A program made the position numbers and the translations under genes. Shown here piece by piece: positions 38,388-47,120 of a stretch of DNA of 64,000 nucleotides. The notes below the pieces were generated by a model, which had not been told where the DNA came from, did no database searches, and saw only the letters and a list, made by a program, of their open reading frames with translations. Numbering within the stretch: position 1 is the first letter of the stretch; every line of letters starts with the position of its first letter. The stretch covers positions 49,793 through 113,792 of the forward strand of contig JASLAX010000158.1 of the NCBI GenBank assembly GCA_030146875.1, given 5' to 3'. Source of the DNA: Longimicrobiaceae bacterium (GTDB taxonomy: Bacteria > Gemmatimonadota > Gemmatimonadetes > Longimicrobiales > Longimicrobiaceae).

Positions 38388-38577
38388 GCATCCGCCGGAG
38401 CCGCCTCGTTGCCGGCGATGGAAATCGCTGCAACAACTACGCGAAGTCCGCCTGCGCGGACTGGCCTCTTTCCCGCCGCTCCGCGCCCCCGTCCACGAGA
38501 CCGGTCTCCCGGCAACCGCACCGATGTCGTCCCTCAGGGACGATCGCCGTTCTTAGCCGGGGGCTTTACGCCCCCGG
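38388..38577. repeat. Hairpin-type dispersed intergenic repeat (REP-like), copy 2
   Basis: The 335-bp gap holds GCATCCGCCGGAGCCGC (38388-38404) and AGTCCGC-CTGC-GCGGACT (38445-38462), both shared with the 19.9-kb gap. It also has the hairpins CGTCCC-TCA-GGGACG (38528-38542) and CCGGGGGC-TTTAC-GCCCCCGG (38557-38577). No gene is visible in the gap. The last hairpin may also terminate the minus-strand DUF1990 transcript at 38639. Confidence 0.6.
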
Positions 38578-38638
38578 TGGGCGAGGCGGCGAACGCCGTG
38601 GAATCCGGGCGGATGGAGTCTCCTCCGACGCACCTACC

Positions 38639-39193
38639 TCACCCCCGCGCCTCGCGGACGCGGGCGGCGACGGCCTGCGCGGCCTGGCGCGCGAAGCGGC
38701 GCTGGAGCCGGACCATGAGCGGGTGGGCCAGGCGCACCAGCGGGTGGCGGGCGGCGGCGAAGGCGAGCAGGTCGAACCACACCTCGTCCGTGGCGCGGAT
38801 CCATTCGACGCGCATCCGCTCCTCTCCCCGCTCCGCGTGCCAGGGCAGCGTGCCGATGGCGAGCTGGAAGCGCTCCCCCTCCTCCGTCTCCTCGCGCTCC
38901 GCGTAGACCACGCGGCAGGGGTTCAGCGACCAGAAGCCGAAGTGGCGCACCAGCACCGCCACCTCGCGCCCCACCTCCACCCGCGCATCAAGTGGCCAGA
39001 GCTGCGTCCAGGGCAGGTCGTAGACGGCCCACTCGCGCATGGCGAAGACGGCCGCCTCGAAGTCGGCGCGTCCGGAGCCGATGGGGGCGCGGTGGCGGTT
39101 GACGGGGTAGCCGGCGGGAAGGGTGCCGTCGCGGGTGCGGCCGGCCTCGGGATAGGAGAGGGGAAGGTCCTTCTGCGCCGCCAGCAGGCGCAT
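38639..39193 (-). CDS. DUF1990-family protein
   Basis: The 184-residue protein follows the DUF1990 pattern in order: LSYPEAGRTRDGTLPAGY, RHRAPIGSGRADFEAAVFAM, an EVGREVAVLVRHFGFWSLNPCR strand pair, VVYAEREETEEGERFQLAIG and WHAERGEERMRVEW. The fold is related to START/SRPBCC-like domains and the function is unknown. ATG 39193. It lies downstream of, but is separated by a terminator from, the acyl-CoA ligase gene. Confidence 0.8.
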   Translation of the reverse strand: MRLLAAQKDLPLSYPEAGRTRDGTLPAGYPVNRHRAPIGSGRADFEAAVFAMREWAVYDLPWTQLWPLDARVEVGREVAVLVRHFGFWSLNPCRVVYAEREETEEGERFQLAIGTLPWHAERGEERMRVEWIRATDEVWFDLLAFAAARHPLVRLAHPLMVRLQRRFARQAAQAVAARVREARG

Positions 39194-39209
39194 GATGTGC
39201 CCGGGGGCG

Positions 39210-39240
39210 GGGCGCCGCGCCGTGAAGAGGCGCGGCGCCC
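39210..39240 (-). terminator. Terminator after the acyl-CoA ligase gene
   Basis: A perfect 12-bp inverted repeat (GGGCGCCGCGCC / GGCGCGGCGCCC) with loop GTGAAGA lies 29 bp past the stop of the minus-strand gene at 39270, in the 76-bp gap before the DUF1990 gene. Confidence 0.75.
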
Positions 39241-39269
39241 GTGCGGGAGCGCTCAGGCGGGGCTCCCGC

Positions 39270-41117
39270 TCACTCCGGCGAGCCCGTGTACATGGCCTCG
39301 ATCGCGTCCTTGTAGTTGTTCTCCACCACCTTGCGCTTCACCTTCAGCGTAGGGGTGAGCGTGCCGGAGTTGACCGAGAACTCCTCGGGAATCAGGTAGA
39401 ACTTCTTGGGCAGCTCGTACTTGGCGTAGCCCTGCAGGCGGGCCAGCGCCTCCTGCTCCAGGTGCTCGCGCACCTTCGGCTGCTCCAGCAGGCGTGCCCT
39501 GTCGGACACGTCCAGCCCCTGGGCCTGCGCCCACGGCGTCAGGTTCTCGAAGTCCGGCACCAGGATCATGGTGGGGAACGGCCGCTTGTCGCCCAGCATC
39601 ACCACCTGCGAGATGAAGGGCGAGAGCGCCACCAGGTTTTCCATGGGCTGCGGTGCGATGTTCTTGCCGCCCGCGGTGACGATCAGGTTCTTGATGCGGT
39701 CGGTGATCCGCAGGTTCCCCTCGGGCGTGATCTCGCCCACGTCGCCGGTGTGCAGCCACCCGTCCGCGTCGATCGCCTCGGCCGTCGCCTCCGGGTTGTT
39801 CCAGTAGCCCTTCATGATGTTGGGGCCGCGCGCCAGGATCTCGCCCTGCTCCGCGATCCGCACCTCCACCCCGGGAACGACGGGGCCCACGGTGCCCAGC
39901 GCCCACTGGCTGGGGCGGTTCACCGCGATCACCGGCGAGCTCTCCGTGAGCCCGTACCCCTCGTACACGGGCAGGCCGGCCGCCACGAAGAACTTGGCGA
40001 TGTCGCCCGAGAGCGGGGCGCCGCCGGAGATGAACAGCTTGAGCCGCCCGCCGGTGCGCGCCTTGAGCTTGGAGTACACCAGCTTGCCGGCCAGCTTGTA
40101 CTGCAGCGCCAGCACGCCGCCCGGCTCCCGCCCGGCGATCTGCTCGTCCACCACCTGCCCTCCCACCTTCACCGCCCAGGCGGAGAGCTTGCCCTTGATG
40201 CCCGTGCCGCCGGTCACCTTGGCGTAGATCTTCTCGAAGAGGCGCGGCACCGACACGGCCAGCGTGGGGTGCACCTCGGCGAAGTTGTCGATCGCCTTCT
40301 CCACCGACTCGGCGTAGGCGATGCGCACGCCCACGTCCCAGTACCAGTAGTCCACCATCCGCTCGAACACGTGGCTGAGCGGCAGGAACGAGAGCGCCAG
40401 GTCGTCGGACCCCGGCTGCATCACGTCCTGCTGGCGCGCGGCGGCCACGTTGCTGGCCAGGTTGAAGTGGGTGAGCATCACCCCCTTCGGGTTCCCCGTG
40501 GTGCCGGAGGTGTAGATCAGCGTGGCCAGGTCGTCGCGCTGCACGGCCAGGGCGCGCTCGCGGAAGCTGCCCGCCCGCCCGTCGGCGATGGCGCGGGCCC
40601 CGCCCTCCAGCACCGCCGCGAACGACTGCACGCCCGGCGCGGCCCCGGGGTCGTCGAAGGCGATCACCTGCTCCACGGCGGGAAGCTGCTCGCGGATCTG
40701 CTGGATCTTGGCCAGCTGGTCGCGGCTGGAGACCAGCACCACCTTGGCCGAGCAGTCGTTCAGGATGTAGGCGATCTGGTTGGCCGGAAGCGTGGGGTAG
40801 AGCGGGACGTCGACCGCTCCCATGCCGGTGACGGCGTAGTCCGAGATCAGCCACTCGGGCCGGTTCTCGGAGAGGATGGCCACGCGGTCGCCCGGCTCCA
40901 CCCCGGACGACGCCAGCGCGGCGGCCAGGCGCGTCACCCGCTCCTCCACCTCCTTGTGCGAGAGCGTGCGCCACTGCCCGTCGCGCTTGTGGTGCACCGC
41001 GTCCGGGTACTGGAAGCGGTCCACCGCCTTCAGGAAGATCTTGGGGATGGTGTCGTTGTCCACCGCGTTCTGGGGCACGACCCTGGGCGCGCTGGAGGGC
41101 GAGGTGGCGGTCGTCAT
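39270..41117 (-). CDS. Long-chain acyl-CoA synthetase (AMP-forming)
   Basis: The 615-residue adenylate-forming enzyme activates long-chain fatty acids to acyl-CoA. It has the AMP-binding P loop YTSGTTGNPKGVMLTH (about residues 205-220), LPLSHVFERM, GGAPLS, EGYGLTESSP and the hinge/A8 region GDVGEITPEGNLRITDRIKN, with catalytic Lys region GTLTPTLKVKRK near the C terminus. Length and motif order match the FadD15/ACSL type. ATG 41117 is chosen, as similarity begins after it. It ends at a perfect terminator. Confidence 0.9.
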   Translation of the reverse strand: MTTATSPSSAPRVVPQNAVDNDTIPKIFLKAVDRFQYPDAVHHKRDGQWRTLSHKEVEERVTRLAAALASSGVEPGDRVAILSENRPEWLISDYAVTGMGAVDVPLYPTLPANQIAYILNDCSAKVVLVSSRDQLAKIQQIREQLPAVEQVIAFDDPGAAPGVQSFAAVLEGGARAIADGRAGSFRERALAVQRDDLATLIYTSGTTGNPKGVMLTHFNLASNVAAARQQDVMQPGSDDLALSFLPLSHVFERMVDYWYWDVGVRIAYAESVEKAIDNFAEVHPTLAVSVPRLFEKIYAKVTGGTGIKGKLSAWAVKVGGQVVDEQIAGREPGGVLALQYKLAGKLVYSKLKARTGGRLKLFISGGAPLSGDIAKFFVAAGLPVYEGYGLTESSPVIAVNRPSQWALGTVGPVVPGVEVRIAEQGEILARGPNIMKGYWNNPEATAEAIDADGWLHTGDVGEITPEGNLRITDRIKNLIVTAGGKNIAPQPMENLVALSPFISQVVMLGDKRPFPTMILVPDFENLTPWAQAQGLDVSDRARLLEQPKVREHLEQEALARLQGYAKYELPKKFYLIPEEFSVNSGTLTPTLKVKRKVVENNYKDAIEAMYTGSPE

Positions 41118-41354
41118 GCGGGCATCCTGTGCCGGGGTCTGGGCGGGCGGGGGGAGGCCGCGGCGCGGCCGGGTGGACGTTCGTTCGAGCCCGCCGGGAA
41201 CGCTCGGAATATGCGCTCTCGCCGCCCCGCCGCACAAGAACGCCCGCCCTCCGCCCTCGAATCCCCGTTCGCTTCGGCCAGGAACGTCGCGCGCGGCCGG
41301 CGACGTGTTCGGAAGGGAGTTTGGGGTTCAGGGAAACGAGGGATGCCACCCTAT

Positions 41355-41550
41355 ACTCCCACAACTCCCCGAACTCCCCTCAAGAACGTGGCGTCGGCGC
41401 GAGACGGAGGGTCGCTCGGCCGGCGGACGCCACCGCGTCTCCGCGTCCTCCGCGTCTCCGCGTGAAAGAGACGTTCCCGCGGCACGAGACGGAAGGACGC
41501 GGCGGGGAACCGAGCCCCTCCGCGTCCTCCGCGTCCTCCGCGCGATACGG
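41355..41550. repeat. Dispersed CTCCGCGTCTCCGCGTCC-type repeat, copy 3
   Basis: In the 440-bp gap between the ligase and alcohol dehydrogenase genes, CCGCGTCTCCGCGTCCTCCG (from 41433) is followed by GTGAAAGAGACGTTCCCGCG and CGAGACGGAAGG, as in copy 1. A second tract CGCGTCCTCCGCGTCCTCCG lies at about 41521. Upstream, CTCCCACAACTCCCCGAACTCC (about 41357) is matched in inverted form near 56,075. No gene is visible in the gap. Confidence 0.65.
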
Positions 41551-41557
41551 ATCCGGG

Positions 41558-42739
41558 TCAGGAAGCCCACGGATCCAGGACCACCTTGATGCAGCCGTCC
41601 TTCTTGTCGCGGAAGGTCTTGTACATCTCCGGGCCCTTCTCGATCGGCACCTTGTGGGTGATGACGAACGAGGGGTCGATCTCACCGCTCTCGATTCGGC
41701 GCAGGAGCGGCTCGTAGTAGCGGGGCACGTGCGTCTGGCCGGTCTTGAGCGTGATCCCCTTGTTCATCCAGGGGCCCAGCGGGATCTTGTCGCCCACGCC
41801 CAGGTAGACCCCGGGCACGGAGATGGTGCCGCCGGGGCGGCAGCACATGATGGTCTCGCGCAGCACGTGGGGGCGGTCGGTCTCCTGCAGCATCATCGTC
41901 TTGGCCTTGTCGTACAGCGCGTCGATGCTGCCGGTGGCGTGCGCCTCCATGCCCACGGAGTCGATGCATCGGTCCGGGCCGCGCCCGCCCGTCATCTCCA
42001 TCAGCCGGTCGTAGACGGGCTCCTCCTTGAAGTCGATGGTCTCTGCCCGCCCGTGCCTGCGCGCCATCTCCAGGCGCTCGGGAACGGTGTCGATGGCGAT
42101 GACGCGCCCGGCGCCCATCATCCACGCGCTCTGGATGCAGAACTGCGCCACCGGCCCGCACCCCCACACCGCCACCACGTCGCCGGGCTCGATGTCCGCG
42201 TTCTCCGCCGCCATCCACCCGGTCGGGAAGATGTCGGAGAGGAAGAGGACCTGGTCGTCGGGAAGGTCGGAGTCGATGCGCAGGGGACCCACGTCCGCGA
42301 ACGGCACGCGGAGGAACTGCGCCTGCCCGCCGGCGTAGCCGCCGGTGAGGTGCGAGTAGCCCAGGAGCCCCGCCGTGGTGTGGCCCATCACCTTCTTCGC
42401 CAGGTCCGCGTTGCGGTTGGAGGTGTCGCAGAGCGAGTACAGCGTCTTCTCGCAGAACCAGCAGGTCCCGCACGAGATGGTGAAGGGGACGACCACGCGG
42501 TCGCCCTTCTTGATCCGCTTCACGTCGCGCCCCACCTCCTCCACGATTCCCATGGGCTCGTGGCCCACGATGTCGCCGGGCTCCATGAATGGGTTGAAGC
42601 CGTCGTAGAGGTGCAGGTCCGACCCGCAGATGGCGGTGGACGTGATCCGCACGATCGCGTCGGTGGGGTCCACGATCGTGGGGTCGGGTACGTCGTCGCA
42701 GCGCATGTCCGCGCGGCCGTGCCAGGTGAGCGCCTTCAT
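41558..42739 (-). CDS. Zinc-dependent alcohol dehydrogenase (MDR family)
   Basis: The 393-residue medium-chain dehydrogenase has catalytic zinc ligands in [12 protein letters not shown] (Cys38) and GHEPMG (His60), and the structural zinc loop [15 protein letters not shown] (about 90-104). A Rossmann motif [12 protein letters not shown] follows with AIDTVPERL. The overall pattern resembles glutathione-independent formaldehyde dehydrogenase-type or threonine dehydrogenase-like enzymes, with an NAD preference suggested by the acidic residue after the second strand. Substrate is not fixed by sequence. It is 113 bp downstream of the membrane-protein gene at 42852. Confidence 0.9.
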   Translation of the reverse strand: MKALTWHGRADMRCDDVPDPTIVDPTDAIVRITSTAICGSDLHLYDGFNPFMEPGDIVGHEPMGIVEEVGRDVKRIKKGDRVVVPFTISCGTCWFCEKTLYSLCDTSNRNADLAKKVMGHTTAGLLGYSHLTGGYAGGQAQFLRVPFADVGPLRIDSDLPDDQVLFLSDIFPTGWMAAENADIEPGDVVAVWGCGPVAQFCIQSAWMMGAGRVIAIDTVPERLEMARRHGRAETIDFKEEPVYDRLMEMTGGRGPDRCIDSVGMEAHATGSIDALYDKAKTMMLQETDRPHVLRETIMCCRPGGTISVPGVYLGVGDKIPLGPWMNKGITLKTGQTHVPRYYEPLLRRIESGEIDPSFVITHKVPIEKGPEMYKTFRDKKDGCIKVVLDPWAS

Positions 42740-42851
42740 CCCATCCTCCCGTTGTCCGGTTTGTGCCTCGGCCCGTGCCGGAGGGGCCGCCGCCGTGGTG
42801 CGGCGGCGGCCCCGGCTCCGTCCGGCGCCGGCGCCTGGTGCGCGGGAGCGG

Positions 42852-43328
42852 TCAGTGCCGCTCCTCGCTCGCGAGCATCCGGGCGCAGGCCGCGTCCAGC
42901 GCGGTCACGCCCGCCACCGCCACGATGGCCGCCAGCACGTTGTCCCGCTTCCGGTTGCGCCCGGCGAGCGCGCCGCCCAGCGTGGCCAGGTCCAGCAGGT
43001 CGCCGGCGATGCGCGCCCAGATCCACTCCGTGGGGTGCCGCCGGGAGAGGATCCCGAGCCCCGTCCCGATCTCGCGCACGCCGTACAGGCGGACCAGGTC
43101 CTCCCGCCCCTTCATCCCCAGCGCCTTCGTCAGGCGCTCGGGCGCCATCAGCTCGGCCGCGCCCAGCCCCAGCGAGAACCACCCCAGGAAGCGCGCCAGC
43201 GACTCCCCGTCGCCCACGCGCACCTCCGTGCCGGGCATCCACCCCGGCCGCGGCGCGGGGGTGGGGATCCCCGTCTCCACGCCGGGCGCGAACGCCGCGG
43301 GCGTGGTGGTCTCGGTCGTGATCTCCAT
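42852..43328 (-). CDS. Membrane-associated hypothetical protein
   Basis: The 158-residue protein has a Pro/Thr-rich N terminus, then a conserved-looking core: [20 protein letters not shown] (about 45-64), [24 protein letters not shown] (70-93) and a hydrophobic [21 protein letters not shown]. It probably has two or three membrane segments and resembles small proteins often annotated as cyclase/dehydrase-associated. ATG 43328 is preceded by AGGAGGGAG. It lies just upstream of the dehydrogenase gene on the same strand. Confidence 0.6.
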   Translation of the reverse strand: MEITTETTTPAAFAPGVETGIPTPAPRPGWMPGTEVRVGDGESLARFLGWFSLGLGAAELMAPERLTKALGMKGREDLVRLYGVREIGTGLGILSRRHPTEWIWARIAGDLLDLATLGGALAGRNRKRDNVLAAIVAVAGVTALDAACARMLASEERH

Positions 43329-43570
43329 GCTCCCTCCTTCGGTCCTCTCACCCCCGCCCGGCCCCGTGCCGGAAGGTAGGACGCCCGGCATTCGCACGTG
43401 GGAGGCCGGCGGGTGCCACCCCGGGCGCCCGCCGAAACGGTGATACGGCCCCCGGACGAGGGGGGGCGGCGAACGCGCCCGCGTCCGCCGCCCTCCCGGC
43501 GCTCTCCTCCGCCCTCTCCGCCTCCCTCCGCCGCCGTCCCGCCGTCCTCCCGCGCCCTCCGCCCCAGTCC

Positions 43571-44161
43571 CTAGCGCAGGGTGACCGTGGTCCGCACGCT
43601 GAGCCCGAAGTCGCCCACCCAGCCGCTGCGCTCGGCACCGTTGGGGAGCGACTGCCAGGTGCGCGCGACGCCCACCTGGAGCGGCCCCAGCGACAGGCCG
43701 CCGGAGAGCATCCGCGCCTCCCGCAGGTCCGTGGCGACGCCCCCGCGCAGGGTCGCGAGCGGGACTTTCTGCTCGATCCCGGCGGAGAGCTGCCGGTCCC
43801 ACCCGCCGCCCAGGCGCCCCTCCGTCAGCACCTCCTGGTACCCGGCCGCGAGCGAGGTGCGCGTCCGGGGGAGCGTCCACGCCACGCCGGTGCGGAGCGT
43901 CGCGGGGAAGTAGGCGTCACGGTACAGGTCGTCCGCCACGATCAGCGCCGTGAGCGGGGACGACTCCGCCTGCGCCTCCGTCTCGCTCGCCTCCAGCCGC
44001 TCCAGCAGGGAGCCGGGGTCCGTTCCCTCGAACGTGCCCGCCTGCGGGAACGCCAGCGACCAGCGCGGCGTGCCGCGGAGCCCCAGGTTGGCGGGGTTGA
44101 GGAAGAGCGCCTCGTGGCCGCGGGCGAGGCCCAGGTACGCGCCCCCGACGCCAGGCGCGCG
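43571..44161 (-). pseudogene. Decayed copy of the adjacent outer-membrane barrel gene
   Basis: The frame reads GGAYLGLARGHEALFLNPAN and LRGTPRWSLAFPQAG, matching the N-terminal part of the intact neighbour (GGAYVGLARGHESLFLNPAN). It then jumps to DLYRDAYFPATLRTGVAWT and EGRLGGGWDRQLSAGIEQKV, matching its C-terminal part. About 230 residues of the barrel and the signal peptide are missing, and the frame has no start codon before the N-terminal homology. It is a truncated tandem duplicate, next to a perfect terminator. Probably not expressed as a functional porin. Confidence 0.7.
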
Positions 44162-44254
44162 GGTGCGAGACCCGCCGCGGGTGGGCGCGGGAGGGAAGGG
44201 AAGTGGAGCCGTAAAACGATTGTCCCGTTCGGAGTGTCAGGGAGGGAGGACGGC

Positions 44255-44290
44255 GGAGGACCCCGCGGAACGCTCTCCGCGGGGTCCTCC
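44255..44290 (-). terminator. Terminator of the outer-membrane barrel gene
   Basis: A perfect 15-bp inverted repeat (GGAGGACCCCGCGGA / TCCGCGGGGTCCTCC) with loop ACGCTC lies 47 bp past the stop of the minus-strand gene at 44338, between it and the truncated copy. Confidence 0.8.
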
Positions 44291-44337
44291 GGTCCTCCTC
44301 GCGGCACGTCGACGCACGACGTCCGCCGGCGTCGGCG

Positions 44338-45636
44338 CTACCGGATGCTGCCGGTGGTGCGCACGGTCAGGCCGAACGTGCCCACCCAGCCGGTCTGCGA
44401 GGCGCCGCCCCGCAGCTCGCGCGAGGTGCGGCCCACGCCCACCTGCACGGGCCCGAGCCGGACGCCCCCGGTGATCATCCGCGCGTCCGCCAGGTTGCTG
44501 GCGAAGCCGGCGCGGAGCGTGGCGAAAGGCACCTTCTGCTCCACGCCCACCCCAAGCTGCCGGTCCCATCCGCCGGCCAGGCGGCCCTCGGTGAGCGCGT
44601 GCTGGTACTGGCCGCTGAGCTTCGTTCCGCTGGACGAACGGGTCCAGGCGGCGCCGGCGCGCAGCGTGGCGGGGAAGAAGGCGCGGTCGTACAGCCCCTC
44701 GGCCGCGCGGAAGACCGAGAGCGGGACCGCCTCCGGGTCCACCGGCTGCTCGCTGTCCTGCAGCTCCTCCACCACCGCGCCGGCCTCCCGCGCCTCGAAC
44801 ACGGCGCGGTCCAGCGTCACCGACCGCGTGGTGAGGCGGTCGGTCCACTCCATCTTTCCGAAGGCGTTGGAGACGGCGGCGCTCACCACCAGGTTGGACG
44901 TGGGCTCCACCGCGGCGCCCACGTCCACCGACCAGCCGTTGCCGCCGCGGGCTATCACCTCGCGGTACTCGATCTCCACGTCCTCGGCCTCGATGTCGAA
45001 GCGGGGCTCGAAGAGGCGCGAGCGCGAGAGCGTGCGCCCCTGGATCCAGTGGCCCGTCACGCCCAGCGCGACCGGGCCCACCTTCCGCCCGTAGCCCGCG
45101 GCCACGTCCAAAAAGGTGGCGCGCGTGCCCACGGTGTTCCCCACCGCGTAGTCCGTGCGGCCCGCCTGGTAGCCGTTCAGCACCAGGTCCACCAGGTCGC
45201 GCCCGATGGTCTGCTCCACCACCGCCCCGTAGGCCACGCCCACCGCGAAGCGGCCGCGCTGCACGACGAAGAGCGGCACGCGCACGTCCAGCTCCGTCCG
45301 CAGCCCCGAGGCGGGGACGGCGGAGAGCAGCTCGTCGCGGCGCGGCTGCTCCAGGTCGTCGTAGTCGATGTAGTCCGGCAGGTCCCCGGACCGCATCCCC
45401 ACGAAGCCGGTGCCCACCCCCACCTGCGGGAAGGCGAGCGACCAGAAGGGGGTGCCCCCGAGTCCCAGGTTGGCGGGGTTCAGGAAGAGCGACTCGTGCC
45501 CGCGGGCCAGCCCCACGTAGGCGCCGCCCGTGCCCAGGGCGGCCGGCGTGAGCGTCACCTGCGCCTCGGCGCGGGTGGAGGCGGCGAGCGCCGCCAGCGA
45601 GGCGGCCAGGGCGCCGCGTGCGATCGTGCTGCGCAT
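44338..45636 (-). CDS. Outer-membrane barrel protein (DUF5723/PorV-like)
   Basis: The 432-residue protein has a signal peptide (ALAASLAALAASTRAEAQV). The mature part is a beta-barrel-like run of alternating strands, with GGAYVGLARGHESLFLNPANLGLGG after the N terminus and a terminal FGLTVRTTGSIR strand. NPANLGL is a motif seen in DUF5723/PorV-like barrels from related phyla. The start is 10 bp after the upstream lipoprotein stop, so the two form one transcript under the tandem riboswitches. Transport or assembly function is unknown. Confidence 0.7.
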   Translation of the reverse strand: MRSTIARGALAASLAALAASTRAEAQVTLTPAALGTGGAYVGLARGHESLFLNPANLGLGGTPFWSLAFPQVGVGTGFVGMRSGDLPDYIDYDDLEQPRRDELLSAVPASGLRTELDVRVPLFVVQRGRFAVGVAYGAVVEQTIGRDLVDLVLNGYQAGRTDYAVGNTVGTRATFLDVAAGYGRKVGPVALGVTGHWIQGRTLSRSRLFEPRFDIEAEDVEIEYREVIARGGNGWSVDVGAAVEPTSNLVVSAAVSNAFGKMEWTDRLTTRSVTLDRAVFEAREAGAVVEELQDSEQPVDPEAVPLSVFRAAEGLYDRAFFPATLRAGAAWTRSSSGTKLSGQYQHALTEGRLAGGWDRQLGVGVEQKVPFATLRAGFASNLADARMITGGVRLGPVQVGVGRTSRELRGGASQTGWVGTFGLTVRTTGSIR

Positions 45637-45646
45637 CGTCGCCCCC

Positions 45647-46687
45647 TTACTGCTCGCGGAGGAGCGGGATGCGCGCCGCCACGGTCACGTTCTCGGGGCC
45701 GTCGGGGCCCAGGGTGGCCTGGAAGCCGTGCTCCAGGCGGATCCAGGCCTGGCTCCCCTCGTACGTCACCACGAGCGTGGTCAGCGTCTCGGCCGTCCGC
45801 GCCGCGGAGCGGCCGGTCACCTTCACGTGGGTCAGCGTCACCCGGCCCGCCGTCTCGGTCACCACGGTGGACGCGGTGGGCTCCGCCGTGATGGTGGAGG
45901 GCAGCGTCACCGCGCTGGCCTTCGAGGCCAGGCGGGCGCGCACGGGCGCGGTCAGCACCAGGCGGCCGGTGGCCGACGCGCCGGAGACGCGGATCTCGCC
46001 GGAGAGCCTGGGGAAGACGACGGCGACGGTGTCCACCCTCTCCAGCAGGTTCGGCGACACCTGCACGGAGAGCGCGGAGCAGCGGTTCCCCGCGCCGCCG
46101 CAGGCGCCGCGGAGCACGCGGGTGGTGCCCGTCGCGAGCTGCACGCGCGGGGCGGCGGCCTGCGAGGCCGAGGCGGAGGTGAGCGCCGTGGCGCGGAGGA
46201 CGGCGCCCGGCTCGGGAAGGACGGCGGAGACGGTCCCCAGCGTGGGGATGCTGCCGCGGACGATGCCGTTGGCCAGGTCAACGTCGGCGTCGCCCAGCTC
46301 GGCCACACCCGTGGGGGTGCGGACGACGAGCGAGGCCAGCCAGGCGCGCTCGCCGGCGCCGTTCAGGGCCAGGTCCACCCCGGCGGGGGTGGCCAGCGTC
46401 ATCCCGGCGGGCGCGAGCGCGAAGGCGCGGGCGCTCGCGGCGGTGCCGCTGGCGGACGACGCGGGCGCGGCGCCCGGCGTGAGGGTGACGACGGTCCCGG
46501 CGGCCACGGAGCCGGCCGGAAGGGCGACGGACGCGCCCGCGGTGGTGCTGATGGTGCCGCCCTCGGCGGGCACGGCGCGCGAGACGGGGGTCTCGGGCTG
46601 GCCGTCGAACGGGAGCGTCTGGGACGCCTGCTCGCAGCCGGCGGCGGAGAGCGCGGCCAGCGCGGCGAGGATGCTGCGGAGCTTCAT
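45647..46687 (-). CDS. Riboswitch-controlled surface lipoprotein, ZU5-like
   Basis: The 346-residue product has a lipoprotein signal (LAALAALSAAGC, Cys18). Its beta-rich mature part starts with VPAEGGTISTTAGASVALPA, then GSVAAGTVVTLTPGAAP. This Gly-Gly / PAGS pattern resembles ZU5-type domains. The remaining Ala/Thr/Val-rich beta regions look like adhesin or matrix domains. The 5' leader carries two c-di-GMP-I aptamers and only about 17 bases separate the last aptamer from ATG, so control is likely at translation. A c-di-GMP-regulated surface or biofilm protein is inferred. Confidence 0.75.
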   Translation of the reverse strand: MKLRSILAALAALSAAGCEQASQTLPFDGQPETPVSRAVPAEGGTISTTAGASVALPAGSVAAGTVVTLTPGAAPASSASGTAASARAFALAPAGMTLATPAGVDLALNGAGERAWLASLVVRTPTGVAELGDADVDLANGIVRGSIPTLGTVSAVLPEPGAVLRATALTSASASQAAAPRVQLATGTTRVLRGACGGAGNRCSALSVQVSPNLLERVDTVAVVFPRLSGEIRVSGASATGRLVLTAPVRARLASKASAVTLPSTITAEPTASTVVTETAGRVTLTHVKVTGRSAARTAETLTTLVVTYEGSQAWIRLEHGFQATLGPDGPENVTVAARIPLLREQ

Positions 46688-46703
46688 GGGGTCTCTGTGC
46701 TTC

Positions 46704-46792
46704 GGCGGCTCGACTGGCGTGGCGGGTCCCCGGACGTCCCCGCGGTAGCCTCGTAGCTTTGCGTCCCCGCCTTTCGACGGGTTTGCCGTTTC
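46704..46792 (-). promoter_or_regulatory. c-di-GMP-I (GEMM-I) riboswitch, gene-proximal copy
   Basis: On the minus strand the leader has the aptamer hallmarks in order: ACGGCAAACCCG, a GAAA-capped hairpin (GUCGAAAGGC), GGGGACGCAAAGCUACGAGG, then CUACCGCGG, a second hairpin and CGCCACGCCAGUCGAG closing the P1 helix. It ends about 17 bases before the ATG of the lipoprotein gene, consistent with masking or exposing the ribosome binding region. A second copy lies about 95 bases upstream. Confidence 0.85.
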
Positions 46793-46887
46793 GGGTGCGG
46801 CGCGCCGCGGAAGGTGCGGGGCGCCGGCGGTCCTGCCGGAAGGTCGCCGGACGAGGGCGAGGTCGCTGGAGCGGTTTCCGGGGTGTT

Positions 46888-46972
46888 CGGCTCGACTGGC
46901 GTGGCGGCGTCCAGGGGGACCGCGGTAGCCTCGTGGCTTTGCGTCGCCGCCTTTCGGCGGGTTTGCCGTGGG
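46888..46972 (-). promoter_or_regulatory. c-di-GMP-I (GEMM-I) riboswitch, upstream copy
   Basis: A second aptamer on the minus strand repeats the pattern: ACGGCAAACCCG, GCCGAAAGGC, GCGACGCAAAGCCACGAGG, CUACCGCGG and CGCCACGCCAGUCGAG. It differs from the gene-proximal copy at several positions in paired regions, mostly preserving pairing. Tandem arrangement in one leader suggests a steeper response to c-di-GMP, as in other tandem GEMM examples. Confidence 0.85.
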
Positions 46973-47018
46973 ACGTCTCTACGAAGGATGCCGGCCGGGC
47001 CGGCGGTCGGTGACGGAA

Positions 47019-47063
47019 GACGGCCGCTCCGGGGAGAAACAGATGCTCTCCGGAGCGGCCGTC
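47019..47063 (-). terminator. Terminator after the bacilliredoxin gene
   Basis: A near-perfect 18-bp inverted repeat (GACGGCCGCTCCGGGGAG / CTCTCCGGAGCGGCCGTC, one mismatch) with loop AAACAGATG lies 58 bp past the stop of the 47121 gene and upstream of the riboswitch leader. It insulates the riboswitch transcript. Confidence 0.7.
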
Positions 47064-47120
47064 AAGATAATGCGTTGCAACGACTTTCTCAACCCCGCGG
47101 AGGGGTCGCGGCGCCTCGGG

